Positions 41,631-53,300 of a stretch of 64,000 bases of DNA are shown piece by piece (position 1 is the first letter of the stretch; each line of letters begins with the position of its first letter). Source of the stretch: Pseudoflavonifractor sp902362925 (GTDB lineage: Bacteria > Bacillota > Clostridia > Oscillospirales > Oscillospiraceae); assembly GCA_902362925.1 (NCBI GenBank), contig CABIYL010000019.1; one strand, given 5' to 3'. The notes under the pieces are model-generated. The model saw only the letters and a program-made list of their open reading frames with translations, had not been told where the DNA came from and ran no database searches. A program made the translations under genes and the position numbers.

Positions 41631-41657
41631 CAAAGCCCCGCCGGGTGCGGGGCTTTG
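41631..41657 (+). terminator. Terminator after acpP
   Basis: A perfect 11-bp stem CAAAGCCCCGC / GCGGGGCTTTG with a five-base loop is followed by ATTTTTA. It separates acpP from rnc, though partial read-through is possible. Confidence 0.85.
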
Positions 41658-41679
41658 ATTTTTACTGGGAGGGAAACAA

Positions 41680-42351
41680 ATGGAGAAGCTGGAGGAGAAG
41701 CTGGGCTATACCTTTCAGAACCGGGCCCTGCTGGAGAACGCGCTGACTCACAGCTCCTACGCCAACGAGAACAAGCACACCGGCGCTCAGAGCAATGAGC
41801 GGCTGGAGTTCCTGGGGGATTCGGTGCTGGGCATGGTCACCGCCGACTATCTCTACCGGGTCCATCCGGACCTGCCGGAGGGCGACCTGACCCGTACCCG
41901 GGCGGCCCTGGTGTGTGAGGGCAGCCTGGTGGAGGTGGCCCAGCAGCTGGAGCTGGGGACCTACCTGAAGCTGGGCAAGGGCGAGGACGCCGGCGGCGGC
42001 CGGGAGCGGCCGTCCATCGTGGCGGACGCAGTGGAGGCCGTGCTGGCGGCGGTCTATCTGGACGGCGGCATCGGCTCCGCCCGGAAGATTATCCAGCGCT
42101 TCATTCTGGACCGGGAAGAGGAGAAGAGCGGCAGCCGGGACTACAAGACCGCGCTCCAGGAGCTGGTCCAGCGGGAGAGCGGCCAGGTGCTGGCCTACCG
42201 TCTGGTGGGCTCCACCGGCCCCGACCACGCCAAGCGCTTCCAGGTGGAAGTGGAGCTCAACGGCGCCCCTGTGGGAGCCGGAGAGGGCCGCAGCAAGAAG
42301 GAAGCCGAGCAGATGGCGGCTAAGGCAGCCATCGGCAAGCTGAAAGGCTGA
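41680..42351 (+). CDS. rnc: Ribonuclease III
   Basis: A 223-residue protein starting MEKLEEKLGYTFQNRALLEN with GGGAGG upstream. The nuclease domain shows the signature NERLEFLGDSVLGMVTADYL and the second metal site in DAVEAVLAAVYLDGG. A double-stranded RNA-binding domain follows (YKTALQELVQRESGQVLAYR to SKKEAEQMAAKAAIGKLKG). It processes rRNA precursors and double-stranded RNA. Confidence 0.96.
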   Translation: MEKLEEKLGYTFQNRALLENALTHSSYANENKHTGAQSNERLEFLGDSVLGMVTADYLYRVHPDLPEGDLTRTRAALVCEGSLVEVAQQLELGTYLKLGKGEDAGGGRERPSIVADAVEAVLAAVYLDGGIGSARKIIQRFILDREEEKSGSRDYKTALQELVQRESGQVLAYRLVGSTGPDHAKRFQVEVELNGAPVGAGEGRSKKEAEQMAAKAAIGKLKG

Positions 42352-42360
42352 ATACAGCAC

Positions 42361-42399
42361 AGCGGGCGTACCGGAATATCCGGTACGCCCGCTGTTTTT
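42361..42399. terminator. Strong terminator between rnc and the yibE/F gene
   Basis: A perfect 15-bp stem beginning AGCGGGCGTACCGGA with a three-base loop is followed by GTTTTTA. It lies between convergent genes. Confidence 0.92.
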
Positions 42400-42412
42400 A
42401 TGCCAGTCAGTT

Positions 42413-43535
42413 TTACTTCCGCTTCCGGCCCATGATGTAGCCGCTGAGGGCCGCCACAATGGGGACGGTGAGGATGATGCCCATGGAACCGGCGATGCCC
42501 TGGAGCAGTTCCAGGCTCAGCAGGTCGCTGTTGAGCAGCTGCAAGAGAGGATAGTCATAGACCTGGAAAAGGAGCAGGGTGTTCAGGGAGGAGCCGGCAA
42601 AGGCCAGGATGAGGGTGTTGGCCATGGTGCCCATGGCGTCCCGGCCGATGTTCATGCCGGAGCGGAACAGACCCAGGGGAGAGAGCTCCGGGTTGTGGGT
42701 GTGAAGCTCATGGAGGGAGGAGGCGATGGCCATGGCCACGTCCATCACCGCGCCCATGGACGAGATGAGGATGCCGCACACCAGCAGCCCGCTGATCTGC
42801 AATCCGCCGTCCGAGGCCTGGAGTACCAGAGCCTCGGCGTTGTCCGTGTTAAAGCCGTTGAGGGGCGTCAGGGTGCCCACAATGGCCGCCGAGATACCGG
42901 CCACTGCCACGCCGCCCACACAGCCCAGAGTGGCGCACAGGGTCTTGAGGGTGGGGCCATCCAGCAGCAGCAGGGACGCGGCGGTGGTGAGAGCGATGAT
43001 GGCCACCGTGGCAGGGACAGGGGGGATACCCCGAAGCATCATGGGGAGCAGCAGGAACCAGACGCAGGCCAGGGTGAAGAGGAGGCCCAGCAGGGCTTTG
43101 ACGCCCTTCCGGCCGCCCACCAGAATCATGACAAGGGCAAAGGCCAGGACGAAGAGACCCACAACCTGCCAGCGGTCGTAGTTGAAGATGCTGACCACAT
43201 AGAGGGAGCCGTCGTCGTCATAGTCCAGCCGGACAATGAGACGGGTGTTCTCCTTGGCGTCCAGGTTGGTATAGGCGTTGAGATAGTTGTAGGTCTCCAG
43301 AAACTCCCCCTTGTGCTCACCGGAGCAGATCTCCAGCTCCAGCAGCTGGGTGCCCAGCCTGCGGCCCTCGGTCCAGTCGTCCGGCTCGGCGTTGTCCATC
43401 AGCACGTCGTTGACCCGGGCCACAGCAAAGGACATCTGGCTGGCGCTGGTGGGGATGTCGTCCGCTCCAGGGGTGTTGAGGTAGACGCCGAAGCCCACCA
43501 GCAGGGCGAGAACCAGGAGAGAGACTGCGATGGAC
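42413..43535 (-). CDS. YibE/F-family membrane protein, 5' end masked
   Basis: About 374 C-terminal residues are visible; the start is in the N run. After one span (SIAVSLLVLALLVGFGVYL) comes an outside region of about 110 residues. Seven or eight spans follow: FVLAFALVMILVGGRKGVKA, LLGLLFTLACVWFLLLPMML, then LVCGILISSMGAVMDVAMAI and the ELHTHNPELSPLGLFRSGMN and GRDAMGTMANTLILAFAGSS motifs. This is the YibE/F family, a widespread Firmicute group of unknown but probably transport-related role. It is read in the same direction as the giant SLH gene upstream. Confidence 0.88.
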
Positions 43536-43852
43536 NNNNNNNNNNNNNNNNNNNNNNNNNNNNNNNNNNNNNNNNNNNNNNNNNNNNNNNNNNNNNNNNN
43601 NNNNNNNNNNNNNNNNNNNNNNNNNNNNNNNNNNNNNNNNNNNNNNNNNNNNNNNNNNNNNNNNNNNNNNNNNNNNNNNNNNNNNNNNNNNNNNNNNNNN
43701 NNNNNNNNNNNNNNNNNNNNNNNNNNNNNNNNNNNNNNNNNNNNNNNNNNNNNNNNNNNNNNNNNNNNNNNNNNNNNNNNNNNNNNNNNNNNNNNNNNNN
43801 NNNNNNNNNNNNNNNNNNNNNNNNNNNNNNNNNNNNNNNNNNNNNNNNNNNN
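43536..43852. other. Run of N (masked or gap)
   Basis: 317 unknown bases hide the end of the giant SLH gene, the intergenic region and the start of the YibE/F gene. Confidence 0.99.
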
Positions 43853-46800
43853 GCGGCGCCGGTGAAGCCGCTCAGGGAGCCGGTGGCGTCCACCTTGGCG
43901 TCCAGCGCGCCGGCCATGGCATACAGAGCCTTGGCCACGTCGGTGCGGGTCACGGTCTGGCTGCCGTCGAAGTCGTCGGAGACGATGGACAGGGAGGCGG
44001 CCCACTCGGCGGCCTCAGCGTACCACTCGGTACCCGTCTGGCCCTCCACGTCGGGACAGCCGGCCATACGCCACAGGACGGTGACCAGCTCACCGCCGGT
44101 GAGGGTGGCGTTGGGGGCGAAGTAGCCGCCGCCGGTGCCCAGGAGAAGCTCACGGGCGCTGACAAAGGCCACGGCAGGGGAGTACCACAGGGACGCAGCC
44201 ACGTCCACAAAGACCTTGGTATTGTCGATGAGATGGAGCTTACTGGAATTGCCCAGGGAGAGAATCTTGCCGTTCTCCACGACGGCAATGGGAACGATGG
44301 TGTAGTGTCCGTCCTTGTCCACCTGAACGGCTACGGTGTAGTCGCCGGCCTCAGAGGGAGACACAGGAGTAATAGCCACGCCGTTCTCGTCGATGATGAC
44401 CACGTCATCCTTGGGCGGGGTGTAGGGCGGATAGTAGTCCTCGTGCTCGGGCGGGATATCCACCACCTCGGTGCCGCAGATGATGTCGGCACGGTCACGG
44501 ATACGGATGCGGGGTGCGGGGCCGTCAAAGGTGTTGTCGTAGGAGGCCAGGCCGGTGACGGTGATCTCGTGGCCCACAGCCAGGTTTTCGATGACCTTGT
44601 CCTTGGTGATGTAGCCGTCGATGAACACACGGGCGTCGTAGCCGGAGCTGTCACGGACCATGATGGTCTGGACCAGGCCCTCGGCCTCTTCGAAGCTGAC
44701 CACCACGCCCTTGATCTGGACCAGGCTGCCCAGGTACTTGGACTCAGCCGCCTCCTGGGTGGTGATAGGCTTGGGCTCCAGGGTCTCGTCCTCGCCCAGC
44801 TCGCCGATCTTCTCGATGGAGGTCACAGCGATCTGGCGCTCGCCCTGGTAAGAGGAGGTGGTGCCGGTGATGCGGACCTTGTCGCCGATCTTGTAGTTGC
44901 CGGCCACGGGGAAGGCGTTGATACCGGCGGTGCCGTCCTGGACGTAGATACAGTCGAAGAAGGCGGTATCCTTGTCATAGCCGGAGGCGTTGGAGGTGAC
45001 CACGCCCTCGATGACGTACTTGATGCCCTCCAGCTTCTGGGCCTGCACGTCGGCGATATCGGTGATGGTCAGGGGGTTGAGGTAGGCTACCAAGTTCTCG
45101 CAGATGTTGTAGTTGGAGTAGTTCTTCTCGGCGCCGGAGTCACTGATGGTGGCCTGGACCTCGAAGTTGGACATGAAGGCCGCGCCGGAGACGACGATAA
45201 GGCCCTTGTCGTCGCCCAGGTCCTCGGTAGCCAGCACCATCAGGCGGTCATCGCCCTCGGCCACGGTGTACTTGGGCATGGAGTCGCCGCCCAGGGTGTC
45301 GTTGTCGCTGTCCTTGGAGTAGGTGGTGGCGTGGCCGTAGACCACGGGGGAGACGGTGTCGGGAATGGTGGTAGTGGGATTGCCCTCAGCGTCCACCACG
45401 TAGATGGAGGCACCGCCGTACTGGCTGAAGAGCTGGGAGTACAGGTTGTTGTTGGGGTTCTCGGGGTCAAACTCCACGCCGTTCATCAGGAAGTGGTCCC
45501 AATTGTAGGTGGAGAAGTAGAGCCGCTGGGTCTGGCCGCCGTTGAGCTTGTCGTCGTTGGTGGCGTCGTCGCCGATACGCAGGGAGGAGCCCAGGGCCTC
45601 AAGAACCTTGTTCTGCTGGGCGGCCATGTGGTCGGCGGCGGGGAATTCCGCATAGCTCTCATAGTAGTCGGACCAGCCGGCCAGGACCAGGGTGCCGCCG
45701 GCGGCGTTGAAGGTCTTCAGGGCCTCGATTTCTGCATCGGAGTAGCAGACATAGGGGTCGCGCAGGGCGCTGCCGTCACGGCGGGAAGGAGCGGTGAGGA
45801 AGATGGCCACATATTTGCCGTTCTCATTCTCACAGGCGGCGATCAGGTCTTCGCTGGTGTTCAGCTGAACCGTGCGCACCGAGTAACCGGCGGCCAGGTT
45901 GCCGAAGTTGCCCATGGAGTCCTTGTAGTTGCCGTTGACGTACTCGTTGTAGTGGGAGGCGTCGATGCCGATGTAAACCAGCTGGCTGGCATCCAGAACA
46001 TCCAGGGTGACGTCCTTGGAGTAGGAGTACTCAATGCCGTCCTCCACCAGGACCACGGTGACGGTAATGGTCATCACGCGGGCCATGTCGGGGATATAGC
46101 TCCAGTCCACGGTCAGGGTGCCGGAGGCGGGGAGCTCATAGCCCTTGGTGTCGGTGCCCAGGACCTCGTCGCCGAGGGAGTAGGTGATGGACTTGACGGT
46201 GGCGGGGTTGGCCTCGCTGTTGAACAGGGTGGTGGTGAGGGTGAGGGCCTCGTTGGTGACGGGAGTAGCGGTGCCGCACTCCACAGAGGAGATGCCCAGC
46301 TTCACCACTTCGCCCACCCACACGGGGGCGGTGACAGCCAGGTCGCCGTCGCCCTGGGTGACGCGGATGAAGTAGTAGCTGTAGCTGGCGGGGATGGTGC
46401 ACTCCAGCTCGCCGGAGGCCAGCTCAGCGGGATCGTCCCAGGTGTAGGCCACGGCGCCGGAGTTGACCACCACTTCCACCTTGGAGATGGAGTCGGAGGC
46501 GTCGGGGTCGTACACGCTGACGTTGATGCTCACATTCTCGGGGACGTCGGAGATGATGGAACCCAGCATCTGGCCGTTGAGGGTGTAGTTGATCTCCAGG
46601 TTCTTGTCCTCGGTGGCGTAGACGCGGTAGTTCCGGATGGCCTCATACAGGCCGTCCTGAGAGAAGTCGTCGGTCAGGATAACGTCACGGGCATCGTTGG
46701 CGTTGCCCCACTTGCCCTTGTGGTTGTCCTGGTTGTTGGTGGGGGCCACATGCCAGCCCTTGTCCAGGGCCATGATGTACTGCTCATAGCTGGGGTAGTA

Positions 46801-49800
46801 GCCGCCGGCGCCGATGGCGCCCTCGCCGTTGCCCACCTCGACCAGGTACATCCGGGTGTCAATGATGGGGTCATAGTAGCCGAAGTCGCTGAAGTTGCCG
46901 AAGGTGGTGCCGGGGTGGTTGAACTGGCTGATGGAATTGACCAGGTTCTCGTTGCTCAGCAGGGCGTAGTAGGCCTTCATGCCGGCATCGGCGGTCTTGT
47001 TGTTCAGGGTGGTGTTGTTGCGGGAGACGATGCCGGGGGTGTTGAAGGTGTTGATGTGGCCGGGGCCGCCGGACCAGGTCATTTCGAAGCCGGCCAGGGC
47101 CACGATCTCACCGGCGTACTGCTCGTTGAAGGCGGCCACAGCGCCGGTGTAGGCGTTCCACTTCTTGGCGCTGGCTTCGGTCATCTGGCTGACGTCATAG
47201 AGGGCGGCCTCGGGGTTGGCGGCGCCGGAGGCGTCAAAGTAGTTGGAGTGGTCGGTGAAGGCCACGAAATCCACGTTGGCGCTCTCGGGCAGGTTAGCCA
47301 CGTAGTTCAGGCCCTCCTGGAGGGTGCCGGCGCCGTCGGAGTACTCGGCGGTGTGGGAGTGGAGCTGGCCGAAGTAGAGCTGGTACTTGGCCGTACCGAT
47401 GGTGAAGGTCCAGGTGCGGGAGACGGTCTTTTCATCGGCCCGGGTGACGGTGGCAGTGACGGTAACCTTGCCGTCCGCCATAGCCTCGGCGGGCTTATAA
47501 GTGGCCTTGCCGTTCTCCACGGTGGGGGTGACATCCTGGTCGTTCACCTTCAGGGAGACGGTGGGGTCCTCGCCTGCGTTGCCGAAGGTGAAGCCGATTT
47601 CGGGCTGCTTCTCGTCGCCGGTCTGAGCGTTGGCGGCGGGGAAGACAGAGGTGATGTAGGGCTCGTCCTTGACATCAAGGGTGGTGGTGCCGGTAAAGGC
47701 CACGTCCTTGTTGTCTGTTCCGCTGATGGTGATCACCAGCTCGCCGGCGGCCATGGCGGAGCCGGGAATGGAGAAGGAGTAGGTGCCGTTGTCGTTGGTC
47801 AGCTCGGCAGCGGTGTCGCCGTACTTGGCGGAGATTTCCTTGATGCCGAAAACGGAGTACACGGTGAAGCTGACTGCGTAGTCCTGGCCCACATAGGCGT
47901 CGGGCAGGAGGCCGAAGGTGACGGCGGGCATGTTGACCACGCCATCGGTGATGGTGACGCCCTCAGCCACGGGGTAGAAGTGGAAGGTGTAGATGTCCTT
48001 GTCGCTGTCGTTGTACAGGCTGTAGGTCTTGTAGGAGCCGGCGTAGTACTCCAGGTACTGGGAGTACTTGCCGTTGAACTTGGCGGTGCGGCTCTCCAGG
48101 TTGAAGCCGCCGTTGAAGGCGGTCAGCTTCCAGTCGGCGTCCTCGGTGGCCTTGGCGGAGTAGAAGGCGTTGTTGCCGGTGCCGTTGGAGCAGAGGTAGC
48201 CGTCAGAGGTCTTGAAGCGGAACCACTCGCCGTTGACTTCCACGGTGAAGACCCGGGCGCCGTTGGCGGGAGTGGCCACGCCGTCAGCCACGGTGGCCTC
48301 GGCGTTGTTGATGGAGGGGCTGGTCTCGTTGCCGTCGCCGCCGGCCAGAACGCCCTTGGCGCCCTCGTTGTAGAGCACCACCTGAGCGCCGTCCTCAGGC
48401 AGGTCGCCGCTGGGCTCCTCGGGAATCTCGGTGACCTTGTAGAAGGAGAGGGCGAACATACCCTCGCTGCCGGCGTTGATGTTGTAGTAGGCGCTCCAGG
48501 TACCGTAGTTGTCCTGGTACTCCATGTAGGCGTTGCGGACGATGTTCTTCACGTAGAACAGGCCGTCGCCTGCGTCCACCAGCTCCCACTTGTCGTTTTT
48601 CTCGCCCAGCGTCATGCTGGTATAGCTGTCGGCCATACCCAGCTTCTGGCCGCCGTAGGAGAAGGACCAGGTGCCGTCGCCGTTGTCAATGACGGTCCAC
48701 ACGTCACTGGCGGAGAAGCCGGACAGGATACCGTCCTTCAGCGTAACAGCGGTGCCGTTGTTGTAGAAGCCGTTGTAGGTGCTGGACAGAGCCTTGTTGT
48801 AGGCGGGGGCGTAGATGACAACCTGATCGCCGTGGGCGATGGGACCGGAAGAGGCACTGCCGTCCAGGTCAATCTCGCTGGCATTGGTGTTGCGCAGCTG
48901 GAGGGTACCGTTATACGCGCTCACCGCTGCGGTGATGGTGATGACGCTGCCAACAGCCACAGGCCAGGTGCCGTCATCATTCTTGTCCACCACGGCCTTG
49001 TAGAGCTGGATGGAGTTGCCGCTGCTGTCCTTCACGGTGATGTTGGGATTGGAGTAGGCACCGTTGTTGTCATACACCTCGGTGACCTCCACGTTACGCA
49101 GGGTCACATAGGTGCAGATGTCGGCGGTGGTCAGCTCACCAATGGTCTTGACCGCCGGGGTCAGGGTCAGCCCGGAGGACTTCTCATAGGTGGAACCGTC
49201 CAGCTGGGGCAGGCCGTTGAAAGTGGCGCGCTTACCGGTGCCGATGACGGTGTCGCCCAGGGCGATATCGTCAAAGTTGTTGCTCATGCGGACGCAGATA
49301 CCGCCGGTGCTGTCCTGAAGGTAGACGTTCTTGCCGTCCAGCAGGGTGACCACACCCTTGACCGTCAGGTTCTCGGTGCCGTCCGCGGCAGCCAGAGCCT
49401 CCGCGATGGAGATAGTCTCGGGCTCCTCGGGATCGGGAGGCGTCACTTCGCCGCCGCCCTCACCCTCCAGCTTGTAGAGGGTGAAATCACAGGGATAGCC
49501 AGCGTTGATGGTGGTGTTCTTATAGGCGCGGAACTTGCTTCCCGAGTTCTTGTTGCTGGCCAGGGTCACGGTGTCCTCGCCAGTACCCAGGAAACGGAAT
49601 GCGCCGTTTTCAAAGGAGATGGCCCAGGTGTAGTCGCCGGCCTGGATGCCGTTCTCATTGCCGCCCTTGGGTGCGACCTGGATTCCATTGCTGTCTGTGA
49701 GGGTAACGCCGTCCTGTGTCACGGCAATGTCCCACACCAGATTGGCGGCGGGGGCTGTGATGGAGCCGTCGGTGGCGGCCAACTCAGCAGCGGCCAGCCA

Positions 49801-49989
49801 GGTTCCATCCAGGGCACCCACAGCATAGCCGGAATCCACGACCATGACATAGCTGCCATCGGTTAGTTCTTCCTGGGTTGTAATCTGCTTGTATACCGCC
49901 TCGTCAGCGGCGGAAGCAGCAGGGAAAAAGGTGAACAGCATTGCCAGGGATAGGAGCAGTGCAAGGTTCTTACGGAGCTGTCGTTTCAT
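43853..49989 (-). CDS. Giant SLH surface protein with PHP-type metallohydrolase domain, 3' end masked
   Basis: More than 2,045 residues, starting MKRQLRKNLALLLSLAMLFT (signal peptide, cut near ASA). Order: beta-rich repeats; an OB-fold-like region (about 195-290, NLTVKGVVTLLDGKNVYLQD); more ligand-binding-like beta domains; Ig-like domains (about 700-870); a PHP/CehA-McbA-type domain from about residue 875 with LHSHTAEYSDG, FTDHSNYF, GPGHINTF, FNHPG and NNQDNHKG as metal ligands; a DUF4350-like alpha/beta region (about 1340-1620); two more OB-like domains (about 1640-1830); then SLH repeats (WYSPAVAFVSARELLLG). It is anchored in the S-layer or wall and may hydrolyse phosphoesters outside the cell (inference). 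Confidence 0.88.
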
Positions 49990-50139
49990 GATCTCCATCC
50001 TTTCTCTCGTCCGCACGGGTTGTGCGGATGGCGGCAGGGGTGTGTATCTGCCGCTCAAACAATATTTTGACTTTTACCGCTGTTCCCATCACCTCCCGTA
50101 ACGGTTGCATAAAAACAAAATAAGTTCCCTTCCGTACTC

Positions 50140-50168
50140 ATTCTACATGGAAGTTTGGTTATAGTCAA
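50140..50168 (-). promoter_or_regulatory. Promoter of the giant SLH gene
   Basis: On the minus strand TTGACT (50163-50168), 17 bases, TAGAAT (50140-50145), giving a leader of about 140 bases. Confidence 0.7.
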
Positions 50169-50307
50169 CGGGGGAATGTGATATTTTGCACAATTAGAAG
50201 CGAAAAAAAGCATGTAAAATTAGTGTAAAATGGTCAAGTGTACAAAAAGCATGGGCAGCTGTGTCGATACAGAGCCTGTGAATACGGAGCAGGAAGCGGA
50301 AAAGCGT

Positions 50308-50336
50308 TTGCAAATAAGGACAGAACTTGATATAAT
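50308..50336 (+). promoter_or_regulatory. Promoter of smc
   Basis: TTGCAA, 17 bases, TATAAT, 50 bases before the smc start. The gap 49990-50385 otherwise holds only this and the divergent SLH promoter. Confidence 0.75.
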
Positions 50337-50385
50337 ATAGTATTCAAACGCATTGCACCAAAAACGCAGATGTGAGGTGCCCGAT

Positions 50386-53300
50386 TTGTACTTAAAAGCA
50401 CTCGAAATCCAGGGATTCAAGTCCTTTCCGGATAAGACGGTTCTCACCTTCGGCGAGGACGTCACCGCCATCGTGGGTCCCAACGGCAGCGGCAAGTCCA
50501 ATATCTCCGACGCCATCCGCTGGGTCATGGGGGAGCAGTCCACCCGTGCGCTCCGCGGCGGCAAGATGGAGGACGTCATTTTCGGCGGCACGGCCAAGCG
50601 CAAGCAGTTGGGCTTTGCCGAGGTTTCCCTGGTGTTGGACAACTCCGAGCATTTTTTTGACCTGGAGGAGAGCGAGGTCATGGTCACCCGGCGGTACTAC
50701 CGCTCGGGTGAGAGCGAGTACTACATCAACCGCCGCAGCGTCCGCCTGAAGGACATCAACGAGCTGTTCATGGACACCGGCCTGGGCCGGGAGGGCTACT
50801 CCATCATCGGCCAGGGCAAAATCGACGAAATTCTCTCGGTCAAGTCCGGCGACCGCCGGGAGATTTTCGAAGAGGCGGCGGGCATCTCCCGCTACCGCCA
50901 CCGTAAGGAGGCGGCGGAGCACAAGCTCATCCGTACCGACGAGAATCTGGTCCGCATCAACGACAAGCTGGACGAGCTGGAGCTCCAGGTGGAGCCGCTG
51001 CGGGCCCAGTCGGAGAAGGCCAGAAAATACCTCCTGCTGCGGGACGAGCTTCGCGGCCTGGAGATCTCGGTCTGGCTGGACCAGCTGGAGAAGATCCGTG
51101 CCGCAGCCATCAAGACCCTGAACGACTACGAGAACGCCGTCCGCCAGAAGGACGAGGCCCAGCGTCAGGTGGAGGTGCTCTACGCTGCCGCCGAGGGCTA
51201 CGCCGCCCAGATGCGGGAGAAGGACATAGAGGCCGAGCACATCCGCTTTGAGATGATGCAGCGGGAGGCGGACGCCAACCTGTGCGACAACGCCATTGCC
51301 GTGCTCAAGACCAATATCCAGAACAATATGGAAAACAGCGGCCGCCTCCAGGAGGAACTGGCTGCGCAGGAGGGACGGGACGACAGCATTGGCGCTCAGA
51401 TTGAGGAACGCCGGAGCAGAATCCGTTCTATTATAGAGGAAGCGGACGCCCTGCGGGCATCTCTGGCGGACTATCAGAACCAGTCCCAGGAGGCGATACG
51501 GAACGCCGGAACCCTGGCCGCCGAGATGGAGGCCCTGCGGCAGAAGGAGGCGGTGGAGAGCGCCTCCGCCTCCGAGGCCAAGGCGCTGCTGTCCGCTCTG
51601 GCCGCCGCCGCCCAGGAGCTGATGGACCGGGACGAGGCGGTCCGGCAGGAGCTGGCCGCCGCCGAGGAGCGGCTGAACACCGCCCAGGCGGAGGAGAAAG
51701 CGGCCCGTGCCGAGCTGGAGCAGGCCCGGGAGGACCGGGATGCCCTGAAGAACGTCATCAGCGGCTACACCCTGCGTCTGGAGTCCCGCAGCCGGAAGGC
51801 GAAAGAGACCCAGGACCGGCACATGAAGCTCCAGATGGAGGAGAACGCGCTCAAATCCCGCATCCACATGCTTCGGGACATGGAGAAGGCCTACGAGGGC
51901 TATTCCAAGGCCATCAAGGTGGTCATGGGGGAGGCCGAGCGGGGCCAGCTGCGGGGGATTCACGGCCCGGTGGCCGGGCTGCTTCACGTGGAGGACCAGT
52001 ACACCGTGGCCATTGAGATTGCCCTGGGCGCCGCCATGCAGAACATCGTGGTGGACACGGAGGAGGCGGGCAAGGCTGCCATCCAATGCCTGAAGCGGCG
52101 GGACGGCGGACGCTGTACCTTCCTGCCCCTGACCTCCATCCGGCCTTCCGACTTCCGGGACCGGGCAGTGGAGAAGGAACCCGGCTTTGTGGGCATGGCC
52201 GACCGGCTGGTCCGGTTTCAGCCCGCCTATGAGAAGGTCTTTTCCAATCTGCTGGGCCGGGTGGTCATCGCGGAGGACATGGACTGTGCCATCGCCATGG
52301 CCCGGAAGTACAGCTACCGGTTCCGCATCGTCACCCTGGACGGACAGGTCCTCAACCCCGGAGGCTCCATGACCGGCGGATCGGCCTCCCGTTCGGCGGG
52401 CATCCTCAGCCGTGCCAACGAGCTGGAGCGGCTGAACACCCAGTTAAACGGCGTCCGGGACGCCCTGTCCGAGGCGGCCAAGGTGCTGGATGAGGCCAGG
52501 CGCGAGGCGGCGGTGGCTCAGTATGAGGTGGAGACCGCCCAGGCCCAGCAGCGTACCCATGAGGACACCATCCTCAAGCTGGAGGAGCGTTGCGGTCACT
52601 ATGAGACCCAGCTTGCCGAGCTGCGCCGCCAGCAGGAGGTCCAGCGTGCCGAGCTGAAGCAGCTGGAGCAGCGGGCGGCCCAGACCGAGACGGACACCGC
52701 CGCTGCCAGAAGCCGCATTGAAGCCCTGGAGGGCTCCGCTGCCGCTCTGCGAGCGGAGGCGGACAGCAAGGCGGAGGGCCAGAGCCGCCTGCAGGAGCAG
52801 GTGAGCGCCATCGGCGAGCAGATTGCCGCGCTGAACATGAAGCTGGCCAGTCTGGAGGCCGAGCAGGACGCCTCCCAGAAGGCGCTGGAGGAGCTGGAGG
52901 ATCTGCGCCGGGACATGGCGGGAGACCGGGAGCAGCGGGCGAAGATGATCGCCGAGCTGAAGGCCAAGAACGACGACCTGAACGCTCAAATCCTGGAGCA
53001 GGAGCGGAAGCTCCAGACCATCCGGGAGGAGAACCAGAGCCGGAATGAGGCCATCCAGCGGCTCAACAATGAAAAGCTGGAGCTGGAAGGCCAGCGGAAC
53101 CAGGCCGACCGGGAGAGCCGTGACAAGAATACCGAGCTGCTGTCCATGGAGCGCGAGGTGTCGGTGCTGGAGCAGAAGAAGCTGTCCAGCTCCATGGAGG
53201 AGAAGGGGATTCTGGACAAGCTGTGGGAGACCTATGAGCTCTCCCATGAGGCCGCCCGCCAGCAGCGGGTGGAGCTGGAGAGTGTGCCCAAGGCCCAGCG

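Noticed and set aside
44233..49866. 1,877-codon plus-strand open frame
   Set aside because: It is the antisense of the giant SLH gene. Long antisense frames arise from high-GC codon use; composition (Gly, Val, His) is not protein-like and there is no ribosome binding site.
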